The position numbers and the translations under genes are program-made. Source: Marinagarivorans sp. (GTDB lineage Bacteria; Pseudomonadota; Gammaproteobacteria; Pseudomonadales; Cellvibrionaceae). Taken from it: DNA of 64,000 nucleotides. Shown piece after piece: positions 1 to 9,991 of the stretch (position 1 is the first letter of the stretch; every line of letters starts with the position of its first letter). Below the pieces are notes generated by a model that saw only the letters and a program-made list of their open reading frames with translations, was not told where the DNA came from and did no database searches. The stretch spans positions 1-64,000 of the forward strand of contig JANQJB010000066.1 of assembly GCA_028281865.1 (NCBI GenBank), read 5' to 3'.

Positions 1-1584
1 GGCTTAACGACCTTAGACGTTATGGTTTTTGCTTTGATTGTTGTTTCAATTTTTGAGGTGGTCGTAGGTGGCCTGCGCACCTATGTGATGACCCATACAA
101 CTAACCGCATTGATGTGGAATTAGGGGCGAAACTGTTTTCCCATCTGCTGGCGCTACCACTGGCTTATTTTGAAGTTAGACGTGTTGGTGATTCTGTGGC
201 GCGTGTAAGAGAGCTGGACAGTATTCGCGAATTTTTAACATCTTCCTCAATTACATTAGTCATAGATCTGTTTTTTACCTTCGTATTTTTTGCAGTAATG
301 TACTTGTACAGCCCGCTGCTCACATTAATTGTTTTTCTATCGCTACCATTTTATGTGCTCGTATCGGTTACAATAACCGGCCCGCTGCGCAGGCGTTTAA
401 AAGAAAAATTTGAGCGCGGAGCCGAAAACCAAGCGTTTTTGGTCGAATCGGTAACGTCGGTGCAATCGTTAAAAGCGATGGCTGTAGAACCGCAAATGCA
501 ACGTCGCTGGAACAATAAATTAGCCGGTTATGTCACCGCGAGCTTTAATGCGAATATGTTGGGTAATATCGGTGGCCAGTCTGTTCAACTCATTAATAAA
601 ATTGCGACGGCAATACTGCTTTTTGTTGGCGCCAAGCTTGCAATTGCAGGCGCGCTTACGGTAGGTCAGTTGGTTGCTTTTAATATGATTGCCGGACGTG
701 TTGCCGGCCCAATACTGAGGCTTGCACAATTGTGGCAAGATTTTCAACAAGCGCGTATTTCCGTGGAACGCCTGGGTGACATACTCAATACTCCAACAGA
801 AACAAAAAATGATAATAATCGGGCGACATTACCAGAGATTGATGGAAAAATTGAATTCGATAAAGTCACTTTTCGCTATCGTCCCGATGGCAAGGAAGTA
901 CTTCGTAATGTGTCGCTTACGATAACACCGAATGAAATAATCGGTGTTGTCGGCCCTTCTGGGTCTGGCAAAAGTACGTTAACGAAATTGATTCAGCGTC
1001 TTTACATTCCACAAAGCGGGCGAGTATTAATAGACGGCGTAGATTTAGCGATGGTGAATCCGCGTTGGCTGCGACGGCAAATCGGTGTTGTGTTGCAAGA
1101 AAATCAATTGTTTAACCGTACCGTGCGTGAAAATATTGCATTGGCCGACCCTACTTTAGATATGGATCGCGTTATCTCAGCCGCAAAAATGGCCGGGGCA
1201 CACGATTTTATTTTAACGTTGGATGAAGGCTACGACACGCGTATTGATGAGCAGGGCAGTAATTTATCTGGCGGACAGCGGCAGCGGATTGCAATTGCAC
1301 GCGCTTTAGTTACCAACCCACGCATTTTAATTTTTGATGAAGCTACAAGTGCACTCGATGCAGAGTCCGAAGAAATTATTCAAAATAATCTGTTAAAAAT
1401 TGCAGAGGGGCGCACGCTCATCATTATTACTCATCGTTTGTCAGCAATAAAAAACGCGTCGCGTATCGTTACAATAGAGAATGGTGAAATTACCGAAACC
1501 GGTGATCATAAAACGTTAATGCAAAATAATGGTCGCTATGCGTCGCTGTATCAAAAGCAATTGTCCGCATTAAAAATGGACTAA
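1..1584 (+). CDS. Type I secretion ABC transporter, HlyB-like (5' partial)
   Basis: Inner-membrane ABC exporter of the HlyB type, which moves unfolded substrates through a type I channel using ATP. The reading frame is open to the first base of the window, so the start and any N-terminal C39-like domain lie outside; the first internal Met is at base 22. The transmembrane half carries the HlyB-typical stretch [11 protein letters not shown] and the downstream YFE-RRVGD-VARVREL pattern. The nucleotide-binding half has Walker [10 protein letters not shown] (bases 952-978), signature LSGGQRQR, Walker [13 protein letters not shown] and the H-loop ITHRLS. The HlyD-type adaptor gene starts 48 bp downstream, as in type I operons. 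No outer-membrane TolC gene or RTX substrate is visible here, so the cargo is unknown. Confidence 0.95.
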   Translation, partial: GLTTLDVMVFALIVVSIFEVVVGGLRTYVMTHTTNRIDVELGAKLFSHLLALPLAYFEVRRVGDSVARVRELDSIREFLTSSSITLVIDLFFTFVFFAVMYLYSPLLTLIVFLSLPFYVLVSVTITGPLRRRLKEKFERGAENQAFLVESVTSVQSLKAMAVEPQMQRRWNNKLAGYVTASFNANMLGNIGGQSVQLINKIATAILLFVGAKLAIAGALTVGQLVAFNMIAGRVAGPILRLAQLWQDFQQARISVERLGDILNTPTETKNDNNRATLPEIDGKIEFDKVTFRYRPDGKEVLRNVSLTITPNEIIGVVGPSGSGKSTLTKLIQRLYIPQSGRVLIDGVDLAMVNPRWLRRQIGVVLQENQLFNRTVRENIALADPTLDMDRVISAAKMAGAHDFILTLDEGYDTRIDEQGSNLSGGQRQRIAIARALVTNPRILIFDEATSALDAESEEIIQNNLLKIAEGRTLIIITHRLSAIKNASRIVTIENGEITETGDHKTLMQNNGRYASLYQKQLSALKMD

Positions 1585-1632
1585 GAAAAATAGATTAAGG
1601 CAAATTAGATTAAAGCTAATTAAATTAAAATT

Positions 1633-3024
1633 ATGGCCCGATCACTTGAAATTGCAGCGGAATCACTGCGCATGGAACACGATCAGAAAAAACGGCGTTT
1701 GTCGATTGATCAGAAGGACTTTCTACCCGCTGAACTTGAAATACTAGAATCCCCACCTTCGCCTGCTGGTCGCTGGACCATGGCTTTGATTTGCCTATTT
1801 TTTGTTATTGCTTTGGCGTGGTCGGTTATTGGAAAGATCGATGTTGTCGCTAGCGCAACAGGGAAAATTGTGCCAATTGGTCAATCGAAAACCGTACAAT
1901 CTTTAGAGTCAGGCTTAGTGACAAAAATATATGTTAAAAATGGTGCGGCAGTAAAACAGGGTGATCCGCTTCTCGAATTAGACCCAACCAATAACACAGC
2001 GGATATTGCGCGCTTAGCAAGCGACCTACGCAAGGCTCAACTAATTGTGATCAGAAATTCTTGGTTAATGGATCGCATTAACGAAAAACCTTTTGACGAA
2101 CTTGTATTTGAGATGCAAATAAGTGAAGCAGATAAATTGACTCAAATGCAGTTGGCGATAAGCCAGTTAAAGGAATATAACGCTGCACGTGAGGCATTAA
2201 AAGAACAGATTATCGAACAGCAGCACGAGCTGAAATTGATAAGAAGTCAACTAGATAAATTAACGCTAACACTTCCGCTTTTAGAGGAACAGGTACAAGG
2301 CTTGCAAGAATTGTCTGGTGAAGGCGTGGCATCGCGTTTTCAATACTTGGCTAAAAATGAAGAACTTATTTCAAGGCGTCACGATTTATCAATTGAAAAA
2401 GATCGGTTGGAAAAAACCTCCGCTGCTATTCGTGCGCTGGAAAAGCAAAAAAATCAGCTTGAAGAAAGTAAAAAATCTAAACTTATTGAGGAAATTGCCG
2501 AAGCACAAAATCAGGTAATTGCCTATGAGCAGGAACTCGTAAAAGCGCAAAAAACACAAGACCTTCTGGTAATTCGAGCGCCTATTGATGGGGTGGTTCA
2601 GCAACTTGCAATACATACCTTGGGAGGTGTAATACGATCGAGCGACGCGCTAATGAAAATCGTTCCGGAGGATCAAAGTTTGCAAGTCGAGGCGGTGGTG
2701 CTTAATAAGGACATCGGCTTTGTTCGAGAAGGTTTGCCGGTTGAAATCAAGCTTGAGGCATTTCCTTTTACAAAATATGGTGTCTTGCACGGGGAAGTTG
2801 TATCAATTGATAGAGAAGCAGTGCAAGACGATAATTTCGGTTTGGTTTATCCCGCTCGAATTAGTTTTAAGGAGCGTGCCATTAATATCAGTGACATTGA
2901 AAGTGTTCCTGTCAGCCCAGGTATGGGTCTAACTGCGGAAATTAAAATAGGTCAGCGTCGACTTGTAGAGTTTGTTTTGTCCCCTCTCTTTCGTTATAAA
3001 CAAGAGAGTTTAAGGGAGCGATAA
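1633..3024 (+). CDS. Type I secretion membrane fusion protein, HlyD family
   Basis: Periplasmic adaptor that links the HlyB-type transporter to an outer-membrane channel. It has 463 residues, a cytoplasmic N-terminus, one membrane segment at about residues 48-68 (ALICLFFVIALAWSVIG), a lipoyl/barrel-sandwich half beginning GKIVPIGQSKTVQSLE, a long charged coiled coil (about 130-310), then the second half of the sandwich (IRAPIDGVVQQL) and a beta-barrel domain. Length and domain order match HlyD. It follows the transporter gene with a 48-bp A/T-rich gap and is probably co-transcribed with it. Confidence 0.94.
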   Translation: MARSLEIAAESLRMEHDQKKRRLSIDQKDFLPAELEILESPPSPAGRWTMALICLFFVIALAWSVIGKIDVVASATGKIVPIGQSKTVQSLESGLVTKIYVKNGAAVKQGDPLLELDPTNNTADIARLASDLRKAQLIVIRNSWLMDRINEKPFDELVFEMQISEADKLTQMQLAISQLKEYNAAREALKEQIIEQQHELKLIRSQLDKLTLTLPLLEEQVQGLQELSGEGVASRFQYLAKNEELISRRHDLSIEKDRLEKTSAAIRALEKQKNQLEESKKSKLIEEIAEAQNQVIAYEQELVKAQKTQDLLVIRAPIDGVVQQLAIHTLGGVIRSSDALMKIVPEDQSLQVEAVVLNKDIGFVREGLPVEIKLEAFPFTKYGVLHGEVVSIDREAVQDDNFGLVYPARISFKERAINISDIESVPVSPGMGLTAEIKIGQRRLVEFVLSPLFRYKQESLRER

Positions 3025-3096
3025 AGACCGTTGTCATCAGCATGTCATAGTGTGTTTATAAGATGATTTCCCCGATACCTACCGATACCACTGACA

Positions 3097-3189
3097 ATGC
3101 CAGACGAAATTGAAGAAATAATCGATCTAGCGGAAATTATCGACTTCGATGACGAAGATGAAGATGTCGATGAACATATAGAGATGTGA
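3097..3189 (+). CDS. Possible 30-residue acidic microprotein (doubtful)
   Basis: A short frame, ATG at 3097 to TGA at 3189, encodes a very acidic peptide (MPDEIEEIIDLAEIIDF followed by a D/E-rich run). It is the only notable coding signal in the roughly 400 bp between the HlyD gene and the next gene at 3429. No clear Shine-Dalgarno sequence precedes it. The position right after a type I transporter/adaptor pair raises the idea of a small exported or leader-like substrate, but this is speculation from position and composition only. The rest of 3025-3428 shows nothing else I can identify. Confidence 0.2.
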   Translation: MPDEIEEIIDLAEIIDFDDEDEDVDEHIEM

Positions 3190-3428
3190 TTCGTTTTCTT
3201 CGCGGTTCTCCCGCTTCCCCTCTTAAACAAATTCTTATTTCTAGAGCCCGTTTCGCAAGAAGGTCTTTCTTGGCCTCCTATTCATCAAAGCAGGTAGTCT
3301 TGCCATAGCCTATTATTAAGAAGTTAAGGTGATAAATCTGTTGTTTGTATGATTTGTGTACAACGATAGTCGTCTGCTCTGCAATTGGGAGCAGATATCA
3401 GCTCTTTTTGGGGTTTTGGAAACCATCT

Positions 3429-4760
3429 ATGTTCAAGCAAGATCAAACGGCGCCCAGTGCCATACTGTTCTTTCGCGATAATGCCATCGCGAAGGAATTG
3501 CTATACACAGAGTTTGAGGCCCATCTTGACGGCTTTACCCCGGAAAAAGACTGGGCAAATATGGAAGTTCAAGCAGTTTATGTCGAACTGGATGAAGCAC
3601 TGTGTTTGACCGCTGCGGTGTTTTTTCTCGTGAGTTTCGACGACGAGGGCTGGGTTGAGGCTTCGTGGAACCTCCCACTGGTAAATCTTGTACGGATGGG
3701 TGGTTTTGGTCCCGACTTTGGGGCCGGCGAAATTCAACTGTGCTGTAACTCGTTGTGCACTGAAGCTCGCTACCGGGAGATGTTATGGGAGCCGGACCTT
3801 TCCCCTCAAGGGCCGCACTTTCAGGCGATTGTAAAAACGGCAAACGCGAATAGGCTTGGGTTTTCTAGGGTCAAGAAAACGCCCACGCAAGCGCAGGCAG
3901 CTATCACACCTCAAGTAATTCCGCAGGTTGCTCCACAGCAGGTCGTTCAAGCCGGAGTTGCTCCGCTACAGGGCGATGCGATGGCCCAATACATGAGCGA
4001 GTTTGTCAAGGCTCAAAGTGGTGCCGCTGATGCCATCCAAGAGAAGTATCAAGCCGAATTGGAGGAACTTAAGCAGGACTATGAAGAAAAAGCCAAGCTA
4101 TTGCAGGGGCAATTGAAAGAAAGCTTACAGTCTTTAAGCAACGCTACTGCAACCAACAAAAACTTGCGTGATTCGCTCAATCAGCAGGAAAAGAAGTTAA
4201 AAGGCGTGCGTGAGTACTACCAACTCAAAATTGAAAATACACCCCCCGAAGAGGCGGGCCTGGTTAAATCGATAAAAGAGCATTATCAGCGGGAACTGGA
4301 AAACAAAATTCAAACCGTCGAAAAAGAATTTGCCGAAATCATCAATTGGCGCGACACGGAAATTGCAAACCGAAGTGACAAGGAAGCTTCGCTGCAGCAC
4401 GAATTAGACGAGCTGCGGACTGAATACCAAAGTTTGCTGGATAAAGGTGTTATGCCGTTTTTGGAAAAGCTAGCTCACTTGGGCATGTCATTTATGCTCT
4501 ATCGCGATGTGATTGGATACGTCACTATTCCTATCGACGATCTAGCGTCTTATGCTGACAACCCCGATGCTTATGTCGCCCAACTATGCGGAGTGTCCGA
4601 AGCCACTTACCAGGATTGGTTAACCCACTATCGCGCACCCGTGTGCCAGGCTGAAAATGAAGACGGCAGTATTTGCCAGGAAGATGTCCCGCTAATATCT
4701 GATCCTACTCAGTACATCGTCGGCGTATCTGATCGCTGCGATCGCTGTCAAGGCCGTTAG
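3429..4760 (+). CDS. Unrecognised protein with central coiled coil and C-terminal Cys pairs
   Basis: I do not recognise this 443-residue protein. The N-terminal ~140 residues look globular (MFKQDQTAPSAILFFRDN onwards). A P/Q/A-rich linker follows, then a long charged coiled coil (about residues 195-355, rich in E, K, Q, L). A C-terminal domain ends with paired cysteines (VCQAENEDGSICQ and CDRCQGR) that could bind zinc. No signal peptide is seen. The frame is open further upstream, but ATG 3429 has a GGA-containing element about 9 bp before it and the extra upstream residues look non-coding. It precedes an ECF sigma factor gene on the same strand; no functional link is evident. Confidence 0.75.
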   Translation: MFKQDQTAPSAILFFRDNAIAKELLYTEFEAHLDGFTPEKDWANMEVQAVYVELDEALCLTAAVFFLVSFDDEGWVEASWNLPLVNLVRMGGFGPDFGAGEIQLCCNSLCTEARYREMLWEPDLSPQGPHFQAIVKTANANRLGFSRVKKTPTQAQAAITPQVIPQVAPQQVVQAGVAPLQGDAMAQYMSEFVKAQSGAADAIQEKYQAELEELKQDYEEKAKLLQGQLKESLQSLSNATATNKNLRDSLNQQEKKLKGVREYYQLKIENTPPEEAGLVKSIKEHYQRELENKIQTVEKEFAEIINWRDTEIANRSDKEASLQHELDELRTEYQSLLDKGVMPFLEKLAHLGMSFMLYRDVIGYVTIPIDDLASYADNPDAYVAQLCGVSEATYQDWLTHYRAPVCQAENEDGSICQEDVPLISDPTQYIVGVSDRCDRCQGR

Positions 4761-4955
4761 TTTTTGCTCTCCATCGAATGATTGACTTTGTCAGGCCTAT
4801 AAAGGCGGGTTTATAGTCATTAAAAATCTGTGATTTTATGAAAAATTAGTTGAAAAATGTGCGGATGAATGAATAATTCGCGGTGCAAATAAATCCTTGT
4901 TTGCTTCGAACCAATAAGCGTACTATTTGTGCGTGTATTACTAAGGCTTTGTTGT

Positions 4956-5567
4956 ATGGACGAAGATACAATCGTCGAAGCGCTTATTCGACAAGACCGT
5001 GCAGCATTTAAGCAATTGGTTGCGCGCTACCATAGGCTCCTGATACATGTTGTCGAGAACATTGTCGGTAAAGACTCTGCTGAAGACGTGGTGCAGGAAG
5101 CCTGGCTGGCTATCTATCAAAATCTACCAAAATTTGAACGGCGCTCAAGCTTAAAAACTTGGATGTTTCGCATTGCGACAAACAAGGCGCTTACACGTTG
5201 GCGCAAGGACAAAAAAGAAGCTACGGTAAGTGATGCATTCGATGGTAAGGACGGTGAAACTGTCAGCTTTTATGACCGTTTCGACCAGAAGGAGCTTTGG
5301 ACGCGCCCTGTTGCTGAATGGGATGAAAACGACCCACAAAAAGTCCTTGCTAGCCGGGAGCTCAAGGATTGTATTGATCGAGTCGTGAAAGCGTTACCCG
5401 ACAAGCAGCGCATGGTTTTTACTCTGAGCCAGATGCAGGGCCATTCCCCTGAGAACATCTGTAACCTTTTGCAGGTAAGCGCGTCCAATGTTAAGGTTTT
5501 GTTGCATAGGGCAAGATTAAAACTCTTCGAACATATTGAAAACTTTCAGGAAACTGGCGAATGCTGA
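4956..5567 (+). CDS. ECF-family RNA polymerase sigma factor
   Basis: Sigma-70 family, group 4 (ECF) factor of about 203 residues that redirects RNA polymerase to its own promoters. Region 2 is visible as QLVARYHRLL followed by DSAEDVVQEAWLAIYQNL and a tryptophan-containing stretch (LKTWMFRIATNKAL). Region 4 is seen as LPDKQRMVFTLSQMQGHS and VSASNVKVLLHRARLKL. A GTG at 4929 is in frame, but ATG 4956 has AAGG about 10 bp upstream and gives the usual length, so I prefer it. The stop overlaps the start of the next gene by 7 bp, which indicates translational coupling with a candidate anti-sigma factor. The target genes are unknown; the cytochrome cluster downstream is the nearest candidate. Confidence 0.93.
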   Translation: MDEDTIVEALIRQDRAAFKQLVARYHRLLIHVVENIVGKDSAEDVVQEAWLAIYQNLPKFERRSSLKTWMFRIATNKALTRWRKDKKEATVSDAFDGKDGETVSFYDRFDQKELWTRPVAEWDENDPQKVLASRELKDCIDRVVKALPDKQRMVFTLSQMQGHSPENICNLLQVSASNVKVLLHRARLKLFEHIENFQETGEC

Positions 5568-5815
5568 GCTGCAAAGAAGTCGTCAAAAAAACGAGCGACT
5601 ACATCGATGGCAACCTTACTACGAAAGAAAGGTTCGAGATTTGGTTGCACGCTCTGTGGTGTTATAAATGCCGACGCTTTATTAAGTATTTCAGGTCTGT
5701 TTTTTCCCGTGAGATGATTTTCGATACGGAAATGTTAGATGAGGCGTCAGCTGACAAAATTGTCGAGAAAGTCACTTCTGAGTCTTCAGCTTCACAAGCA
5801 CAAAAGAAACAATAG
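5561..5815 (+). CDS. Small zinc-finger (zf-HC2-like) putative anti-sigma factor
   Basis: 84-residue soluble protein whose start overlaps the sigma factor stop (ATGCTGA). It begins like zf-HC2 anti-sigma proteins (CKEVVKKTSDYIDGNL) and has the H-x3-C-x2-C zinc motif HALWCYKC at residues 30-37. Such domains bind and inactivate the partner ECF factor, often with redox-sensitive zinc. No membrane segment follows, so any regulation would be cytoplasmic. Family assignment rests on the motif, size and coupling. Confidence 0.8.
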   Translation: MLSCKEVVKKTSDYIDGNLTTKERFEIWLHALWCYKCRRFIKYFRSVFSREMIFDTEMLDEASADKIVEKVTSESSASQAQKKQ

Positions 5816-6449
5816 TGTTTCAAATTTAATATCGCCTTTTTTAATAAAAAAATAAAAAAAAAGTTGTAACCCTCAATAAATACCTTCGTCTATTCGTCGC
5901 TTGACCGAAATAAGGCGCGCGTTTTCCGCGTGCTAATTTCAATAATTATCGGATCGGGGGAACTTAATGATGAACCGACTTTATGCGCTGCAAGAATGGC
6001 GTAGGCTGTTTTATGTCAAAAATTTGCTGATCGAATACCGTCACGATTCGTCGAAGATTTTTTATAATTTTGTGATAAATCAACTTTCGTATCTCTCTAT
6101 AATCCCCTCCAAAAAATATACTTTTCGAATGCTATTGAATATCAATTTAGCGAAGCACTTGGAAAAAACTTTATGCCGGGGCAAACATTAATCACCTCGG
6201 AAATTAATTCGATTTCTTTTTAGGTGACTAAAACTATATACCTATAGGCTGAAGAAATTATTGTATGCAACGCATTAAAATAAATGTCGCAATAAGCGAG
6301 CAAAAAAAAGCATCAACAGAAATTAACACGTGAGTAGAAATAAAATTTTTCGCAATTTTAGCTGTTGATGTGCAATAGAAAATACTGAATTTTTAACGTA
6401 AAAACTTGCAAAAAGCCCATACCTTCAAACCACTTTTTTGGAAAATATT
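5816..6449 (+). other. 634-bp A/T-rich intergenic stretch
   Basis: Between the anti-sigma gene and the cytochrome lipoprotein. It starts with an A-rich run (5838-5862) and contains one small frame described separately (5967-6191). No tRNA, terminator with a clear T-run, or repeat was recognised. The promoter of the cytochrome cluster presumably lies in its 3' half. Confidence 0.5.
5967..6191 (+). CDS. Small unrecognised frame, 74 residues (doubtful)
   Basis: ATG-ATG start preceded by a G-rich element (GGGGGAACTTA), which could serve as a ribosome-binding site. The product is basic and aromatic (MMNRLYALQEWRRLFYV and on) with no recognised domain or membrane segment. Base composition is as A/T-rich as the surrounding non-coding DNA, so it may be chance. 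It is listed because of the ribosome-binding-like element only. Confidence 0.2.
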   Translation: MMNRLYALQEWRRLFYVKNLLIEYRHDSSKIFYNFVINQLSYLSIIPSKKYTFRMLLNINLAKHLEKTLCRGKH

Positions 6450-8822
6450 ATGATCCAGATACATTCTCTTTCTGCAAAGCGGCGCTATTACCTAATAGTG
6501 ATATGCGCAAGTATTTTCATATTAAACGCATGCGGTTCGGGTGATGGGAACGGCTTAAATCAAGCCGGACAACCCATCACAAATGCGGATTTAAATTCGA
6601 GTAATGACCTTTTTTCTAGGGTACAAAGTATTTTCACGACTAATTGCATCAGGTGTCACGCTGGTCCCTCGGCACCGCAGGGTATGAGTCTGACCGCTGG
6701 ACAATCATTTGATCAGATCGTTGGTGTTGCCAGCACAGAACAACCGGATTTATTGCGCATCGAACCGGGCAATCCTGACGATAGCTATCTGGTGCGAAAA
6801 ATTAGGGGAACGCCGGGTATTTCTGGAGCTCAGATGCCGCTAGGCGGGCCTTTTCTCAGCGAAGCGCAAATTAATACCGTGGTTGAATGGGTCTCTGCAG
6901 GTGCTCCTCCGATGTCTGCCGCGCCGCAAAATCCAGATGCGGAATTTATCGCTGAGTTAACTGATTTTATTGGCTATAGAACATGGACTTCGGTGGACTA
7001 CACGCTAGGCGTTACGAATCAATTTCTCACTGATGGCATCCACAGCAGTGCGGATAATGCTTTTGCTCGCCGAGTATATGCCAACGATATAGCTTTAAAT
7101 TCCGAGGGCGACAACTTCGCCATAGGATCCATTCTCGTGAAAGAAACTTTCACCTATCAAAACGAAAATAATGAACAAGCATTTGCCGAGGCAGGTGGTT
7201 TGTTAGCGATGGTGAAACGCGGTGGGGGATTTTCGCCGGGCGGTGGCGATTGGGAGTGGTTTAACTTAAGAACTGATCTCTCAGATATTAATGCTCGGGG
7301 TATAGATGTGCGCATGGGTACATGTCTATCGTGTCACAGCGCTGCTGAATTAGATGAAGAGGGCAATCTAATCGGTGGGAAAGATTTTGTCTTTGCTCAC
7401 TCTTCCGAAGCTGTCGCCACCGACGAAACGTTTTCAGGCTACCGCGATTGGGACGTTATTGACGTACTCGATTCTAGGCCCGATTTGCTAGGCGATAGAG
7501 CGCATGGTGTTGCTCAGGCAAACAGTACAAGAACGGTCTATAAAAAGCAGCTTTATGCTAACCCAGACTCAGAAGCACAGGGTTACCCCATTGGTACAGT
7601 GCTAGTTAAGGAAGCGAGAGACCAAAACGGTGACACGATAGATGTAACGGCAATGGTTAAGCGCGGCGCTGGTTTTAGTCCTTTATTTGGCGACTGGGAG
7701 TGGTTTTTACTTGAGCCGGGTTCTGGCCAAATCTCAGTTGATGATTCAGGCGCGCAACGGCGTGGTGCTCAATTAAATAATGGTGGTTGTGTCGGCTGCC
7801 ACTCTGATGCAAACGTGATGGACGGAACCGGTATTGATTTTGTTTTTCGGCATGAAGACGACCCGTTCAACAACAACAGCGAATTTGTGGCCATGATTGA
7901 AGATTTTGCAGGCTACCAAAATTGGCAACTTGTTGATTACACAATCGGAGCTGCAAACCCTGCCATCGGTGGTGGACACCAAGGCATGAGCACCAATTAC
8001 ACACGTAAAGTTTACGCCAATAACGAAGCACTTAATTTGGAGGGCACTCGCTATGACCGAGGTTCTATTTTCGTAAAAGAGGTTACAACGCGTGAAAATG
8101 CTGAACTGACTGAAGAGTTTTCGCCGCAGTTAGGCTTGCTTGCAATGGCCAAACGAGGTGGCAACTTTAATTTGCAAAATAATGGTTGGGAATATTTCAT
8201 TATTGAGAACGATGCGAGTGCTATCGTCAATCAAGCGGGAGATTTAAATAATAACGGGTGCAACAACTGTCATCGGGCGGCCGACGGATCGAGCAGTACT
8301 TCTGGTGTTGATTATATTTTTCCACTTCCAACAGTTTATACCCCAACTAATACAGATTTTGAAAATTATCAGGACTGGGCGCTTGTGGATGAAAGGGATG
8401 ATAGAAATCCCGCTTTGGGAGAAGCTGCCCATAATGCCGCTACCCCTAACTCCTTGCGCAAGGTGTATAAAAAACAAGAATTTGCATATCCCCTCGGTAA
8501 TACGCCGGGCTATCCCGTTGGAACAACTTACGTGAAGGAAATTTTCGAAGCTGATGGCACAACATTAAATGGAATTGTAGCCATGGTAAAAATTACAGAG
8601 ACTACAGAAGTTGACGGTGCACTAAGCAGTGGCTGGGAGTGGTTTATATTGGACCCAGCGACTGGTGATATCCTTATCGATGAGCAAGGCAACGAAAGGC
8701 GAGGCGTTGGCTTGAATAATAATGGCTGTGTTGGTTGCCACGCAGCCGCTAATGACGCCGAAGGGATGGACTATGTTTTTGACCATCCGAATGATCCTTT
8801 TGTTAATTCAGCATCTTTTTAG
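6450..8822 (+). CDS. Pentahaem lipoprotein with four tandem cytochrome-P460-like domains
   Basis: 790-residue exported c-type cytochrome. The N-terminus is a lipoprotein signal (basic start, hydrophobic core, lipobox LNAC with Cys28). Five CxxCH haem motifs start at Cys66, 292, 447, 604 and 760: CIRCH in an N-terminal cytochrome domain of the planctomycete-type c fold, then CLSCH, CVGCH, CNNCH, CVGCH at a regular ~156-residue period. Each of the four ~156-residue units carries P460-like landmarks: a GYRTW/GYQNW-type start, R-x-VY, G-x-x-xVKE, a MVKRG-type strand and WEWF, then the haem motif. Units 1 and 3 resemble each other, as do 2 and 4, suggesting duplication of a pair. I chose ATG 6450 because GGAA lies 6 bp upstream; the in-frame TTG at 6438 has none. 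It heads a three-gene cluster with a haem-bearing barrel and a small cytochrome c. Substrate or electron partner is unknown. Confidence 0.88.
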   Translation: MIQIHSLSAKRRYYLIVICASIFILNACGSGDGNGLNQAGQPITNADLNSSNDLFSRVQSIFTTNCIRCHAGPSAPQGMSLTAGQSFDQIVGVASTEQPDLLRIEPGNPDDSYLVRKIRGTPGISGAQMPLGGPFLSEAQINTVVEWVSAGAPPMSAAPQNPDAEFIAELTDFIGYRTWTSVDYTLGVTNQFLTDGIHSSADNAFARRVYANDIALNSEGDNFAIGSILVKETFTYQNENNEQAFAEAGGLLAMVKRGGGFSPGGGDWEWFNLRTDLSDINARGIDVRMGTCLSCHSAAELDEEGNLIGGKDFVFAHSSEAVATDETFSGYRDWDVIDVLDSRPDLLGDRAHGVAQANSTRTVYKKQLYANPDSEAQGYPIGTVLVKEARDQNGDTIDVTAMVKRGAGFSPLFGDWEWFLLEPGSGQISVDDSGAQRRGAQLNNGGCVGCHSDANVMDGTGIDFVFRHEDDPFNNNSEFVAMIEDFAGYQNWQLVDYTIGAANPAIGGGHQGMSTNYTRKVYANNEALNLEGTRYDRGSIFVKEVTTRENAELTEEFSPQLGLLAMAKRGGNFNLQNNGWEYFIIENDASAIVNQAGDLNNNGCNNCHRAADGSSSTSGVDYIFPLPTVYTPTNTDFENYQDWALVDERDDRNPALGEAAHNAATPNSLRKVYKKQEFAYPLGNTPGYPVGTTYVKEIFEADGTTLNGIVAMVKITETTEVDGALSSGWEWFILDPATGDILIDEQGNERRGVGLNNNGCVGCHAAANDAEGMDYVFDHPNDPFVNSASF

Positions 8823-8833
8823 GGACTACTACA

Positions 8834-9979
8834 ATGACTTTAAAAAACGCAATATACCGCTCTATCTCAGTGCCTTACGTCGCAGTTTTCTTCGGATTAT
8901 TACTGTTTTTAACGAGTATTAAACATGTTGTAGCCGAGCCCTATCTAGCCCAACGCTACGGTCAAAAATGTATGGCTTGCCATACAAATATTACCGGTGG
9001 GGGCAAACGAACGACGGCAGGCATTGGTTTTACAATGGCAATGACCGACTCGCCGGTCACTACCTCATTTTCACCGAGTATTTCCGAACAAATTTCGCTT
9101 GGTGCTAATTTCCGCGGTGACTACACATATGTCGCATTTGATAGCCCTGATTCAAATGATCAGGGAATCACCGGTGACGAAATAGAGGACACAAGCAGCT
9201 TCAATATCAATACGGGCAATCTATATTTGGATTTTGCACTGAGTGATAAAATTACTTTTTATTTAGACCAGGAAGTCGCTCCGGAAGGCGGCAGAACACG
9301 AGAAGCTATTGCTATTTATAAAGGTGTTTTTGGCGATAATGATTATTTGAAAGCCGGTAGATTTTTCTTGCCCTTTGGTTTGCGCCTGCAAGATGATACT
9401 GAGTTTATCCGTGAAGTCACTGGCTTTAATTTTGATAACAGTGACACGGGTATAGAATATGGCATCGAGCATAATGAACTTTCTTTTCGTATTGCTGCAA
9501 GTAATGGTACTCAAGGTGCGGGCGAAACGAATAAAGATAAACAAGTGTCGAGCGTACTCAGTTGGGTGAAACCTAATTATCGCTTAGGTATATCCGGGTC
9601 GATTAATCGAGGTACTAACAATAGCGAGCGAAATGCCTACGGATTATTTGCTGGACTCACGTTAGGCAAGTGGGTATTTCTTGCGGAGGTCGATAAAATT
9701 GACGATATCGATGGCGATAATTCTCCGTCAAGTATTATTAGCTTTGTTGAAGCTAATTACCTCGTAAGACCGTCAACCAACATTAAGTTGAGTTATGGGT
9801 TTCACGATGCTGACGATGATATTGATGAAAATGAACGCACGCGTTTCAGCCTGCTCGGCGAGACATTCTTAAATCAATTCTCTCAACTGCGCTATGGTGT
9901 GCGCAGATCAGATGGTATTCCACAAAATACACTACAAAACCAGACGATGGTATTTACTGAATACCATGTCTTTTTCTAG
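8834..9979 (+). CDS. Predicted outer-membrane beta-barrel with N-terminal haem c motif
   Basis: 381 residues with an N-terminal signal (hydrophobic FFGLLLFLTSI, cleavage likely after VVA) followed at once by a CMACH haem-binding motif in a Gly-rich context. The rest alternates polar and hydrophobic residues as in a porin-like barrel, with strands such as NLYLDFALSDKITFYLDQEV and KAGRFFLPFGLR, and ends in the aromatic YHVFF expected of Bam-inserted proteins. It starts 11 bp after the cytochrome lipoprotein gene and ends 12 bp before a cytochrome c gene. A haem-tagged barrel next to a multihaem lipoprotein suggests an electron conduit through the outer membrane; that role is inference. Confidence 0.8.
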   Translation: MTLKNAIYRSISVPYVAVFFGLLLFLTSIKHVVAEPYLAQRYGQKCMACHTNITGGGKRTTAGIGFTMAMTDSPVTTSFSPSISEQISLGANFRGDYTYVAFDSPDSNDQGITGDEIEDTSSFNINTGNLYLDFALSDKITFYLDQEVAPEGGRTREAIAIYKGVFGDNDYLKAGRFFLPFGLRLQDDTEFIREVTGFNFDNSDTGIEYGIEHNELSFRIAASNGTQGAGETNKDKQVSSVLSWVKPNYRLGISGSINRGTNNSERNAYGLFAGLTLGKWVFLAEVDKIDDIDGDNSPSSIISFVEANYLVRPSTNIKLSYGFHDADDDIDENERTRFSLLGETFLNQFSQLRYGVRRSDGIPQNTLQNQTMVFTEYHVFF

Positions 9980-9991
9980 GAGAAAGTCATT

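Noticed and set aside
1..3024. Type I transporter at the left edge as the exporter of the island proteins
   Set aside because: It lies more than 22 kb away, and no island protein shows RTX repeats or a double-glycine leader. A link cannot be supported.
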